From Tolypocladium sp. Sup5 PDA-1 (Eukaryota > Ascomycota > Sordariomycetes > Hypocreales > Ophiocordycipitaceae): a stretch of 64,000 bases of DNA. Below are positions 34,323-44,065 of the stretch, in pieces. Position numbers and translations under genes: made by a program. The DNA lies in NCBI GenBank assembly GCA_000750105.3, contig JPHH03000062.1, positions 1-64,000 on the forward strand. The letters run 5' to 3'. Position 1 is the stretch's first letter. Every line of letters begins with the position of its first letter. Under the pieces are notes generated by a model. It was not told the origin of the DNA. It did not search any database and saw nothing but the letters and a program-made list of their open reading frames with translations.

Positions 34323-34687
34323 ATTACGCAATGGATTGGTTATCTCGACCGCTTCCAAGTGCTTCCCAGTTATCCAGGCGTACCGCCCAACTCGTACGCT
34401 GTAGAGTCGTTGAACGTCCCGTGAGCCCGTGACCCAAGTCTCCGGTTAATACATGCTATCCGATAGCCGAGGACCTAATTACGCAATAAATTGGTTCTGT
34501 CGTTTATGCCGCCCGCTGCCAAGTAATTTCCCCGATGTATCCCTTCCTAACTCGTCTGCTCCACTCGCAGAGTCGTTGGAAGGTCACTTTAGTCCGGTCC
34601 CGTGTACCAGGTTTCCGGCATCTGCTATACAACAGCCAGGGACTGACGGGTCTTGGCCATCGTAGAGAGCTACTTCAATTACGCAAT
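34323..34687 (+). promoter_or_regulatory. Three ATTACGCAAT sites in a divergent promoter
   Basis: Exact ATTACGCAAT occurs at 34323-34332, 34478-34487 and 34678-34687. The first two are each followed, after two bases, by ATTGG (a CCAAT box on the minus strand); the third by ATTCT. The decamer resembles a C/EBP-like bZIP site. It lies between the divergent NCS1 (33580) and HyuA-DUF917 (35056) genes. The surrounding DNA also shares weaker blocks such as AACTCGT and AGAGTCGTTG, so the sites may sit in degenerate repeats of about 155-200 bp. Confidence 0.55.
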
Positions 34688-35055
34688 ATATTCTTACCTG
34701 TATCGCTCGCCCCTCGCCCGAATTTAAAGCTTCCCCGCGTTACGCCTGGCCTTTGGGATAAGTTCGTATTACGTTGTACAACCATCTCCTCAGACGTTGG
34801 CCGACAGGAATCCTAATCGGCCATGACCTTCTCTCTCCTCCTGAGTTCGGCGATCAGTAGGAACTGACCTTCTTTCGCCATTTTCCGAGCTTGTCTAGCT
34901 CCAGCCAAGCACACAAAACTGATACTTAAACACAAGCCATCGTTCGCGGCCTGTCTTGGTCGAGACGGACAGGTCGCCTCCCTTAAGACTGCCTACACGT
35001 CAGACCTGACCACATCAGCAAGATAGCACGAGTGCTGCAACACCCGAAAAGCACA

Positions 35056-38055
35056 ATGGAAGAAACCAAGACTGTCCGTATCGGAGTCGATGTCGGCGGA
35101 ACAAACACCGATGCCGCAGCCGTCGACTTGGCACTGGCCGCGCGGGGAGACGCCAACCGGGGCGTCCTGGCGTTCAAGAAGACGCCGACCACGCCTGACG
35201 CTACCGCCGGCATCGAGATGGCAGTGCGCTCTGTCATCGAGCTCGGGGGCATCGACCCGTCGCGCATCGCCAGCGTCACCATTGGCACGACGCACTTTAT
35301 CAATGCCGTGGTGGAGCGAGACGCGCGACGGCTGCGCAGGGTGGCTGTTATCCGACTCTCTCGTTCCTTTCTTAGGGAGGTGCCCTCCTTTTCCGATTTC
35401 CCTGCCGATCTTGCTGGCATCATCAACGGATACTGCACCATCATCGACGGTGGACTCCACATCGACGGCTCCCAAGAGGCGCCGGTTGCCGAGGCCCAGG
35501 TCGTGGAGGAGTGTCGAAAGATTGGAGAGATGGGCATCTCAGCCGTCGTGGTCGCGGGCGTCTTCTCCCCCCTCGACGAGACCTTTCAGCAAGAGAACGT
35601 TGTGCGCTCCATCATCCGACGCGAATTGCCCGGCGTCGATGTCGTTTGTTCGCACGAGGTTGCCCAAATCGGCTTCCTGGAGCGGGAGAATGCCAGCATC
35701 CTCAACGCGGCCATCCTCGAATACGCGCGCCAGACGGTCAAGAGATTTCGCCTCGCGATGAAGAGGCTGCAGCTCTCGTGCCCGCTCTTCGTCACGCAAA
35801 ACGACGGAACGATACTTGACTCTGCTTCCGCGGCTCGGGTTCCCATCCGGACCTTCTCCTCTGGCGCCACCAACTCCATGCGTGGCGCGGCGTACCTGGC
35901 TGGCATCGACGCTGGCGGCAACACTCAAGCCATTGTCGTCGATATCGGGGGCACCACGAGTGACGTTGGCGTCATCCTCCCGAGCGGCCTGCCGCGACAG
36001 GCTTCGGCCTACGTGAGCGTCGCCGGTGTCAGGGTCAACTATTCCATGCCGCATCTTCACTCCATCGGCCTCGGCGGCGGCTCTCTGGTCCGGGCCGTCG
36101 ACGGAAAGATTCGTGTCGGGCCGGAATCTGTCGGCCATCTTCTGCTCCAGGAAGCCCTCGTCTTTGGCGGCAAGACGTGCACGGCGTCCGATATCGCCGT
36201 TGCGCTCGGGGCCGCAGGCATAGGCGATAAGACAAAGACGGCAGGTCTAGACCCGGACTTTGTCCAAAAGGCTAGAAAGATCATAAATGCCCTTCTTGAC
36301 GGGGCTGTGCAAGTGATGAAGACATCCGAGGATCCGTTGCCGGTCCTCCTTGTCGGCGGCGGAGCCATACTCGCCCCTGACGAGATTGCTGGCGCTTCCA
36401 AGGTCATCCGCCCGCCCTTCCACGACGTGGCCAACGCGGTTGGCGCCGCCATTTCCCGCGTCTGCGGTAGCGTCGATGTGGTCCAGAGTACGGAGCACCA
36501 GAGCGAGGCGCAGGCGATACAGAAGGCCAAGGACCTCGCCATCGCGAGAGCCGTTGCTGCCGGTGCTGCGGAGAGCAGCGTGGCCATTGCCGAGGTCGAC
36601 AGCATACCGGTGCCGTACGTCTCCAACCGGGTGCGCACCATCTGCAAGGCGGTTGGAGACGTCGACTTCCGCGCGCGGGTGCTGCGCGAGGACCTGCTGG
36701 ACGGGGAGAGCGACGATGGCGCGGGTGACAACGACCCCGTCACCGAGGAATCCAAGAACCTGGCCGTCAAGACCGTCTCCGAGGCTCGCGTGGATGCCTT
36801 CAAGTACGTCCCGCGGGTGGAAAAGACCTCCGAAGGAGTGTCCGAGTGGATGCTCAGCGAGACGGATCTGGCTTGGCTGGCCGATGGCTGCTACGTGCTG
36901 GGATGCGCCGGCGGAGGCACGCCGGCCCCGAGCTTCATCCAGTTGCGCAACATGCTGAGAGCGGGCCACACGATCCGCGTGATAGACCAGTCCGCGCTCA
37001 AGGGCGACGACATCGTCTACTGGGGCGGGCACATGGGCTCGCCAGCCGTGTCCGTCGAGCGGCTCCAGTCCGTCGAGACGGTGCGGGCATTCCAAGTGCT
37101 CATGGAGTACATGGGCCACGACAAGATCGATGCCATCATGGGCCTGGAGATCGGGGGTGCCAACGGGATGGAGCCTATGCTCCTGGGGTCGTCGCGCTTC
37201 TTCGATGCCCCCGTCGTCGACGGAGACTGGATGGGACGTGCATATCCGACCTACTGGCAGACGACCTTGGCTGTACACGCGCCAGGAGAACTGGTGCCCT
37301 GCGCCATCGACTCGGGCGACGGCAAGAGCATCATCATGACGCGCGCCTCGGACGACGAGATTGTCGACCGGGCGCTGCGGGCGTCCTGTGCCGAGATGGG
37401 CAGCAGGGTTGGCATGGCGGCGAAGCCCACGTCGACCAACTACGTCCGCAACTACGGGGTCCTCAACACCGTATCCCTCGCGTGGCGCATAGGAAGGAGC
37501 ATCGCCCGCTGCGAGGCGAGCAACCGCCTGTCCACCGTCGCCGAGTCCATCATAGAAGAGGCCGGCGGGCCCGAAGCGGCCAAGGTCCTGTTCCGAGGCA
37601 AGATCACCGCCGTCCAGAGGCGCCTGTTCAAGGGCCACTCGTACGGGGAAATCCACATCACGGCTTTTGGGGAGAACGAGATGGACGAGCTCGATTCCGC
37701 CGCCAGCCACGCGACCCCCGTCGCATCCGGCGGCACGCTGCGCATCCCTTTCAAGAATGAAAACATCTTTGCCGAGCACGTTACGGCAGATGGGAAGAGT
37801 AAGCGGATCATCGCGTCTGTGCCCGACCTCATTGCCGTCCTGGACAACGGATCCGGCCGAGCCCTCGGCGTTCCCGAGTTCAGGTACGGCTATCGAGTGA
37901 CTGTGATTGGCATGGCCTGTTCGCCAAGGTGGACGGAGACACCGTTTGGAATTGACATCGGGGGCCCAAAGGCGTTTGGCTACGACGATGTCGAGTACCG
38001 GCCGCTGGGCACGTACGTTGAGCCAAAGAGTGTCATCCGCGAATATGGGCCCTAA
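35056..38055 (+). CDS. Hydantoinase/oxoprolinase HyuA-DUF917 fusion
   Basis: Single exon, 999 residues from ATG 35056; the frame is open slightly upstream but only with a GTG. Residues about 9-200 are a hydantoinase A N-terminal ATPase-like domain (I-G-V-D-V-G-G-T-N-T-D, then I-G-T-T-H-F-I-N-A-V). Residues about 210-490 are the HyuA core (V-V-D-I-G-G-T-T-S-D-V-G and G-L-G-G-G-S). Residues about 595-990 match the DUF917 type (W-L-A-D-G-C-Y-V-L-G-C-A-G-G-G-T-P). Enzymes of this superfamily open hydantoin or 5-oxoproline rings, usually with ATP. The GC-rich coding, absence of introns and bacterial-style domain pairing raise possible ancient transfer. The divergent NCS1 transporter next door suggests uptake coupled to ring opening. 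Exact substrate unknown. Confidence 0.9.
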   Translation: MEETKTVRIGVDVGGTNTDAAAVDLALAARGDANRGVLAFKKTPTTPDATAGIEMAVRSVIELGGIDPSRIASVTIGTTHFINAVVERDARRLRRVAVIRLSRSFLREVPSFSDFPADLAGIINGYCTIIDGGLHIDGSQEAPVAEAQVVEECRKIGEMGISAVVVAGVFSPLDETFQQENVVRSIIRRELPGVDVVCSHEVAQIGFLERENASILNAAILEYARQTVKRFRLAMKRLQLSCPLFVTQNDGTILDSASAARVPIRTFSSGATNSMRGAAYLAGIDAGGNTQAIVVDIGGTTSDVGVILPSGLPRQASAYVSVAGVRVNYSMPHLHSIGLGGGSLVRAVDGKIRVGPESVGHLLLQEALVFGGKTCTASDIAVALGAAGIGDKTKTAGLDPDFVQKARKIINALLDGAVQVMKTSEDPLPVLLVGGGAILAPDEIAGASKVIRPPFHDVANAVGAAISRVCGSVDVVQSTEHQSEAQAIQKAKDLAIARAVAAGAAESSVAIAEVDSIPVPYVSNRVRTICKAVGDVDFRARVLREDLLDGESDDGAGDNDPVTEESKNLAVKTVSEARVDAFKYVPRVEKTSEGVSEWMLSETDLAWLADGCYVLGCAGGGTPAPSFIQLRNMLRAGHTIRVIDQSALKGDDIVYWGGHMGSPAVSVERLQSVETVRAFQVLMEYMGHDKIDAIMGLEIGGANGMEPMLLGSSRFFDAPVVDGDWMGRAYPTYWQTTLAVHAPGELVPCAIDSGDGKSIIMTRASDDEIVDRALRASCAEMGSRVGMAAKPTSTNYVRNYGVLNTVSLAWRIGRSIARCEASNRLSTVAESIIEEAGGPEAAKVLFRGKITAVQRRLFKGHSYGEIHITAFGENEMDELDSAASHATPVASGGTLRIPFKNENIFAEHVTADGKSKRIIASVPDLIAVLDNGSGRALGVPEFRYGYRVTVIGMACSPRWTETPFGIDIGGPKAFGYDDVEYRPLGTYVEPKSVIREYGP

Positions 38056-40490
38056 AATCCCGAATAATTCTTCTGAATTCCGACATTGAGGACGGGGACG
38101 GTTTGCCAGTGTAGTCAAAGAGGCTCGGCTGTTCTAATGGCAGTACAAGGAACATGAACAAGCCAATGGACTTGCGGCCGATGACTCAGATGGATGGTAA
38201 AAACGAGCCGCCAGACTCGAGTATAATAGCTTCGGGAATATAGGAGGGATACATGACTCCTTTGGGGTACTGACTAGCTTAAATCTGGCGAGTCCATAGA
38301 GTCCAGTAACTTTGGATAACAAAGATACGACCGAAAGTATCTAGAGGTTTCCCCTCGGGTACGCAATGAATTCGAAACAATAACTGGCAAGAGAATGAAG
38401 CCGTCTCTGTCGACATCATGCCCTCCTAGTATGGCCGCTTGCCTATAGCCAATGGCCAAAAGTGGGTTATGCCGCCTCAACTAGTACTAAGTCCCTTTTC
38501 CGGCAACAGCTTTGACAAGACACGGACGTTGTAGGTTCCTTCATCCCTCTACCATGCGTCGACGTAGCTGAGATGCCTAATCCAACGGTCCACCTCGAAT
38601 CGCAAGGTCTATCGACAGGCGATCGGGAGGATTGCGTATGCTAGAGCTGGACATGTAATTAGCGTCTTACTTTCAGAATCGTCAAGAGATGACCGCCTTC
38701 CCTTTGTGGCGAACCGCGAGGCGGTACTTTCGCGCCTGGTACGAAGTATGCGAGGCTCGGTTTGGGAGGCGAGCAAGGTGCAAATCAAGAATAGCACTAG
38801 ACTCGGCCGGCTTCAATTAACATTATTATGTCTCTAGAACTCAATGTCATGAGCAAGCTGGTCCGCGACGTCCCAGATCGGCAGCCAGGCCAATCGAGGC
38901 CGAATTACACGACGAGTCATATCGCGGCGTACGAGCAAGTTTCGGAAGCTTCGAATCAATGAGGAAAGAAGTAAGTTAATAGTTGGGAGGATCCGACATG
39001 AATGCTTCATTGGGAAGGCAGGTAGATGGAGGGATCAGCGGCGGTGGGGAACGAGGGTATTACAGTAAGCACGAGTTAGTACGAATACGCCGCAGTTAAT
39101 CAAGCGCGAGACGGAAGACGGCCGAGCTTCCAAGAAACGAGCTTTATTAAAATTGAGACTAGTAATAAACAAAGGGCGCAAACAGACATCCAGGGAGCTG
39201 GACGTCTCGTCTCATGTTGCTCGACGCCGCGAGGAGAATAAACATCCCCGTCATAATTATTGCCCAGCCTCACGCGCCAAGCCGCGGGCAGTCGGATGCC
39301 ACGGAAGCCAAGACTGTGCATTCCCGGCTTCCCGCTCGCTACCGCGTCTTGGCGAACACAGTGGCGGCGACATCGTTGCGCTTCGTGCAGCTTCAGGGAA
39401 CTAAACTTTAAGCTTATACCAAGGTTGGGCAGCATCTTGTTTCGAAGACCTGCCTCTTCTTTGTCGCCTCGGCATCTGCGCGCTGTTCTCGGACCTGCGC
39501 AGCTTGGATCTTCGGCGCCGGCATCCATCGTCCTTCTCTTTGCGGACTGTGCGAAGCTCGCGGGTGCCATGGCTTCTGCGACGATCGACGCCGCCCACGC
39601 CTCTTTCGGGCAGCTCCCGTGGATCCTGCACTGCCGCGCCAAAAGTGGCTATTGTTCCAGAACTCTTCGTACTCCAACAGCCCGACGCTCACCCTTGATG
39701 ATTTCCCGTCCCTGATTTCGGCCCTCGGCTCCGCCCATAGCGACCGTGGCCAGGTCATGAGACCGCCGTGGCGCTTTCGTTCAACTGCCGTATGCCTAGG
39801 CTGTTTGAGACTCTGTACTGCAGCAAATCTATACCACGCATCCTCGTTGACATGGAGCTTCTCTGAGTTGAAAGACGTATGCGCATGGCTCCAATCAACG
39901 CAGTCGGCAAACATCCGCCCAGCCAATCTCTCTGCAGTATAGTCTTTCCGAGGCGATTGTTCTGCGACCCCCGTGCTTATCTCATCGGGTCTCTTTGTTT
40001 CAGCCCCCGTGGTCCCACTTCGTCTCCTTGAACCGGGGGTGACAAAGCCACCACGATAGACTCAGCTCTGCCGAGCAAGCCCGAATAACGATCCGGAGCT
40101 CCAAGTTCAAGCTAGCATGTAAAGAGCAGCTGGGAACTTGGCCGCGCGGACGAATCCCCTGGGTGGTCCGTCATCTCGGGCCATCGCCTCCAACGTCGTC
40201 CTTGGATTTGAATGATGGGGCCACCACTGGGTCACACGGGGTTAGATGACTGCCGCCCTGGGCAGGTGAAGGCCATGATGGTTGGGGATGCTCTCCAGCG
40301 TCATTGGACTCCATGGAACCCAAAAGCTCCCCAGTAGATGGGAAATGATAAATACAGGAGAATTCCCTCCTAGATCCCAAGTTCTCATCTTCAGCCTCCT
40401 GCCCAAGCAGCAGCCTGGAAGCCTCATCATCTTCTCACCTCGGTCAGCCCTAGTATCCCAACGCCACAAGTCAAGCACAAGTTCTTCAAG
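38056..40490. other. Gene-free interval before the protease
   Basis: 2.4 kb. Overlapping ORFs on both strands at 39.1-39.9 kb reflect GC-rich sequence and show no family features. The last 200 bp hold the protease promoter, including an ATAAATAC TATA-like box near 40348. Confidence 0.45.
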
Positions 40491-41873
40491 ATGCGTCTGT
40501 CTCTGCTCCTCGCCGTCCTGCCCATGGCCCTGGCCGCCCCGGCCACCAGCAAGCGCTCTGAGCCCGCGCCCCTCATCACCCCCCGTGGCGCCAAGATCAT
40601 CCCCGAGAAGTATATTGTCAAGTTCAAGGCCGGCAGCGGACTATCGATCCTCGATGAGGCCCTGGGCAAGCTGACTGGCGATGCCGACCACGTCTACCAC
40701 GATGTGTTCAAGGGCTTCGCTAGCACCCTAGACGAGTCTATGCTAAATGCCCTCCGGGACCACCCCGACGTAAGAAATTAACATAATTCGGGCATAGAGA
40801 CGAGAGGTTGCTGACAATTTTCGTTGAATGTAGGTCGATTACATTGAAAAGGACAGCATTTCCCACGTCTATGGCATTACCCAGCAAACCGGCGCCCCTT
40901 GGGGTCTGGGCCGCATCTCCAACCGCCAGAAGGGTTCCGACGTCTACAGCTACGATGACAGCGCCGGCCAGGGCACCTGCGCCTACGTCATCGACACTGG
41001 CATCGATGACTCTCACCCTGTAAGTCTACGTCTGTCTAGTTACATTGGAGGATATGAGGTGTTTGGGGACTCCTTGAGCGCAGGATGCGGTGGCTGACAC
41101 TTTGTTTTAAAGGACTTCAACGGCCGCGCCAAGCAGCTCGTCTCCTTCATCGACGGCCAGAACTCCGACGGCCATGGACACGGCACGCACTGCGCCGGAA
41201 CCATTGGCAGCACAACCTACGGTGTTGCCAAGAACACCCAGCTCTTCGGCGTCAAGGTCCTTGGGGACAACGGCAAGGGGCCCAACTCTGCCATCATCTC
41301 CGGCATGGAGTATGTAGCCAAGGACAAGGGCCAGCGCAACTGCCCCAAGGGCGTTGTCGCCAACATGTCACTGGGCGGTGAGCGCTCCGACGCCGTGAAC
41401 CAGGCCGCGGCTGCTCTGGTCCAAAGCGGCGTCTTTCTCGGCGTCGCTGCCGGCAACGACAACGAGGATGCCTCCAACTACTCCCCTGCCTCTGAGCCCT
41501 CCGTCTGCTGCGTTGGTGGCACCGCTATTGACGACACCCGCTACGATATGTCTAACTGGGGAGCGCTTGTTAAAATTCTCGCTCCTGGTGTCGATATTGT
41601 CTCTACCCGTGCAGGTGGCGGTGACGTGAGTATCATGCTTCTATTCTATAGGGAACGACTTTGACTAATCTCGTACTCAAGGCGACCATGACCGGAACCT
41701 CGATGGCTACTCCTCACGTCGTCGGTCTGGCCGCCTACCTGGGTGCCCTCGAGGGTCTCTCCGGCACCGACGCCCTCTGCAAGCGCATCCAGGAGCTTGC
41801 GACCCCCAACGCCATCACCGACCAGCCCCAGGGCACCGTCAACCTGCTGGCGTTCAACGGTGCTACTCAGTAA
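40491..41873 (+). CDS. Secreted subtilisin-like protease (S8, proteinase K type)
   Basis: Four exons (40491-40769, 40834-41019, 41113-41625, 41682-41873), introns 64, 93 and 56 nt, giving 389 residues, normal for this family. A signal peptide (about 1-15, L-A-L-A-A) precedes an I9 propeptide (K-Y-I-V-K-F-K to about 103) and the mature domain. The catalytic triad is D147 in V-I-D-T-G, H178 in G-H-G-T-H-C-A-G and S333 in G-T-S-M-A-T-P, with oxyanion N in A-A-G-N-D-N. It is exported and degrades extracellular proteins; related enzymes are keratinases and insect- or nematode-cuticle proteases. The short TATA-like box upstream and intron pattern look ordinary. No defects seen. Confidence 0.95.
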
Positions 41874-42479
41874 GCGCGCACTGCGTGAGGGATGAAGTGG
41901 CTGCACGAGAGCCATCCGTATATATTGTCGGGATCGACGAGGCCATTAGGAAATGGCAGTCGTGGGATACCCCTTCAACTACGCGTATATACTTGGAATA
42001 ACGTTGCAAGCGATTTTGAATTGACTCCTTTTCTACCTGAACCTGGCTGGCCGGTAGCATTCAATTATAATGGAAGAAGGAAGGCCCATGGTTTTATCGG
42101 CACGTTAAGACATCTATGTTTGAAGATACAATGTTTGAAATATAACTCTGATCAGGTACCATATATTGGGCCGCATCTTGGCGGTTCTTATATCACGTGT
42201 GAGGAGAGCCATCGCTTAGCTATGTCTCCTCTTTCTTCTCTCAACCCCCAGTGTCGTCATGCAGATAACATTTGAACTCACCTCCGCGGTCGTGTCTCTG
42301 CTTATAGCCATATCGGAGTTGCAGCATGGTTATATCCATGATTCCGCCTCCAAGACGGGGGTTGTCGCCTCATGGTCACAGCATGATGCCTCAACCGGAA
42401 GACGATGGCAATGCCCTCGAGAAGCAGGTTCAGCAGTTACGTGGTCTGCGCGCCGTCTCCTGGGCTCCACAGCGGCCAT
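41874..42479. other. Intergenic
   Basis: 3' flank of the protease gene and unassigned DNA. A minor protein-like frame near 42345-42480 may be the start of the neighbouring remnant. Confidence 0.4.
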
Positions 42480-42850
42480 GACAACTGGCCGAGATATTTC
42501 GACATCGAGTACGAAGATGGAGTTCCCCTGGTCGATGACAACGTCGTCAGTCTCAAGATCTTATCATTGTGCATGAGGGAGCTCGGGCAAAGTTACCGGA
42601 CAGCAACCAATGGCCAGGAGGCTGTCGGTACATTTAAGCGTGCCCCGGACCTTTCCCGGTGCATCTTTATGGACATCTCCATGCCCATCACAGACGGGCT
42701 ACAAGCTTCCCGCTTGAACCGACCTCATGAACAGCAGAGCCAGCTGCAGCCAGCCACAATCGTCGGGCTCACTGCGGAGCGTAAGCTTCGTGATGGGTGG
42801 TTTGACGCCTTACTGAGAAAGCCACAAGGGAGGCAGAGAGAAGGGCCTTG
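42480..42850 (+). pseudogene. Response-regulator receiver fragment
   Basis: One frame carries a receiver domain of fungal hybrid histidine kinases: P-L-V-D-D-N-V-V-S-L-K-I-L, then T-A-T-N-G-Q-E-A-V, the phospho-acceptor context C-I-F-M-D-I-S-M-P-I-T-D-G, and A-T-I-V-G-L-T. After that a deletion removes much of alpha4-beta5, leaving L-L-R-K-P near 42815. No kinase domain precedes it in any frame I can read. It appears to be the truncated tail of a degraded sensor kinase gene. Confidence 0.65.
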
Positions 42851-43979
42851 AAGAGCTCATGTCTAATAGTAGGTAACGAAGACGGAATGCTTCTGAAGCC
42901 GACAAGACACCAGCGTACTGCAAGGACGTCTTTGTCCTCTTTTGCGACTGGTGGCCTCTACCTTAAATCCCCTCGGAGTATCAGTCACCTATTCGGGGCG
43001 TTTCATGAAGTGTCCATTGCGGCAACTTTGACCTTCAGGGAAGGCAATGCAGAGAAGCCGATCAATGAGTTCGGACTCTCACACATGCCCATCACCAAGG
43101 GCTCCGTGCCCGGGCCTTTCAAGATCGTTAGCCAGCCTGCCGTACTCTCTGTGGATTCGACGGAGACTGTACCTGGAGTCGCTGATTCACGATACTCCCC
43201 AAGGCGCATTCCTCAGGCGCTGCTAAGGCACTGTTCAGGTACGTCAGTGACGGCTCAGGAGCATACATGATAAAGCAGAATTCTTGATATCGAGATTCAG
43301 ATCAACTATAGATTAGGCCGTCTTCAAACCGCTGGAAGACATGTCTGGGGACATGGTGCACAGCAAAGAGGTTTTGAGAGATACACTGCTATACAATCTA
43401 CGGTCGCCCCTCGGCGCGATGGCCGAGTCCAGCCATCCGGCAACTCTTCCTGGCCGAGGGAGCCCGAGTGGACAGGAGTTGCTGTGGTGTGATGAGCGGA
43501 TATGTTCTGGGAGGGAACCTCTAGTTTACCCATCTACGGAGTACAGATCTGGCTGCATAGTTCGCCACGGCAACACGTTTGCTCTAAAACACCCGTCCGG
43601 CGTAATCACCACATGATTGCACCAGAGAAGCTTTACACCAAGTCGGACTGCCAAGGTGGGATAACTGACAACATGAAGCGAAGACGAAGAGTTGAGCAAC
43701 ATTTATCGTGCAATATTAGGTTTCAAAGGAACTCAGTATGTCATAGAACGAAGTCTTGGAAATCACACCCCTTCCTTTCCCTTTATCTCCGCCGCAACCG
43801 CGCACACGCCAAGCACCTCCCACGCGTGCCTCCACAATCCCCAGCCGTCACCCGACCACCCGCGCCTCCCGGCACTTCCCCGAACTTCTCGAATACCTCA
43901 GGATACGCAGAAGAAGCTGATGTGGCATGAAAAAGAGAGTACGCACTGCCACGGAGCCCCGACCATACACGGCCGGTTC

Positions 43980-44065
43980 GTCCGCACGGGCCGGCAGTGC
44001 TGGTTGACGTGCAGCGTTTCTGCACGCACGGCAAATCCTGGGTGCGAGCCCGCTAACCTGCGGAC
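43980..44065 (+). other. Possible structured RNA or hairpin
   Basis: GTCCGCA (43980-43986) pairs with TGCGGAC (44059-44065). Inside, CGTGCAG (44008-44014) and CTGCACG (44020-44026) form a hairpin with a five-base loop. It has tRNA-like dimensions, but the T-arm is misplaced and D-arm bases are missing, so it is not a tRNA. Confidence 0.25.

Noticed and set aside
36247..38118. 623-codon minus-strand ORF
   Set aside because: It is the antisense shadow of the HyuA-DUF917 gene, produced by GC-rich codon use; the plus-strand product has clear domains.
39100..39930. Possible gene in overlapping ORFs on both strands
   Set aside because: No recognisable motif in any frame, no convincing splice structure, and both strands are equally open.
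43980..44065. tRNA gene
   Set aside because: The outer stem fits an acceptor length, but the T-arm GGTTCGA block and D-arm positions are wrong.
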